From NCBI GenBank assembly GCA_900752275.1, contig CAADUS010000239.1, positions 1-23,066 on the forward strand: DNA of 23,066 nt, in the 5' to 3' direction. Positions 22,982-23,066 of this stretch are shown here, piece by piece. Made by a program: the position numbers and the translations under genes. The notes beneath the pieces were generated by a model. That model made no database searches, had not been told where the DNA came from, and saw only the letters and a program-made list of their open reading frames with translations. The stretch is from an uncultured Collinsella sp. Lineage in GTDB: Bacteria; Actinomycetota; Coriobacteriia; Coriobacteriales; Coriobacteriaceae. Position 1 is the first letter of the stretch; each line of letters begins with the position of its first letter.

Positions 22982-23066
22982 TGAATTGGACACCTAGTTA
23001 AGAGCGAAAGGTGTTCAAGATGACCCAAAGAAGAAAGCGATATGACAGGCAGTTCAAGGTCTCGGC
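22979..23066 (+). mobile_element. Left end of an IS3-type insertion sequence
   Basis: Foreign DNA begins at about 22979 with TGATGAATTGGACACC and breaks the acyltransferase frame. An inverted repeat (GGACACCT at 22988 with AGGTGTTC at 23009) and then an OrfA start follow. The exact end and any target duplication need the right side, which lies outside the window. Confidence 0.65.
23020..23066 (+). CDS. IS3-type transposase OrfA, N-terminus (runs off window)
   Basis: ATG 23020 starts MTQRRKRYDRQFKVSA, matching the usual OrfA opening (basic start, then RYD-x-x-FK) of IS3-family elements, where a helix-turn-helix that binds the IS ends follows. Only 15 full codons are in the window. AAAGGTG lies upstream. 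The position directly after the broken acyltransferase gene supports an IS3 insertion. Confidence 0.7.
   Translation, partial: MTQRRKRYDRQFKVS

Overview
The window looks like a chromosomal stretch of a high-GC Gram-positive gut bacterium. By family resemblance I favour a Coriobacteriia member such as Collinsella. This rests on the divergent Rrf2–suf arrangement, a sortase-anchored protein with an LPXTG-like MPRTG signal, many GT2 surface-polysaccharide genes and the kinds of IS remnants present. No 16S rRNA or other firm taxonomic marker is in the window.

Left part (1–6593): sufC and the 5' two thirds of sufB (Fe-S cluster assembly) run leftward. They are divergent from an Rrf2-family regulator with an intact cysteine triad. 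Two inverted copies of a 31-bp palindromic element lie between them. The regulator is followed by an orphan HEPN-type nucleotidyltransferase-substrate-binding protein, a cell-wall-anchored protein with a lysozyme/transglycosylase-like N-terminal domain, and a degenerate AAA-ATPase_like/PD-(D/E)XK-type protein.

Middle part (6621–15964): this is a surface glycan locus. A GlfT-like GT2 and an acyltransferase-3 membrane protein run leftward. Five GT2 genes then run rightward, tightly spaced: two close paralogues that both start with TTG, two further single-domain enzymes, and an 828-residue protein with two GT-A domains. They probably build and decorate a cell-wall or capsular polysaccharide.

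Right part (15961–23066): this is an accessory island full of broken mobile DNA. It holds a DUF4869 gene, a short coding tail whose stop overlaps the last GT stop, a 5'-truncated ATPase, two IS21 istB fragments facing each other with IS21-like terminal repeats, and IS3 fragments placed back to back. It also holds an IS256-family remnant and an acyltransferase gene cut by an IS3-type element that runs off the window. Among these sit two candidate defence loci. One is an Abi_2 (AbiD/AbiF-like) HEPN protein followed by its own small two-hairpin RNA with an extended -10 promoter and a strong terminator. The other is a two-gene unit of unrecognised soluble protein plus four-helix membrane protein, with an in-frame stop near the start of the second gene. 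These two loci are the best candidates for something new. All identifications are from reading the sequence; no database search was run.
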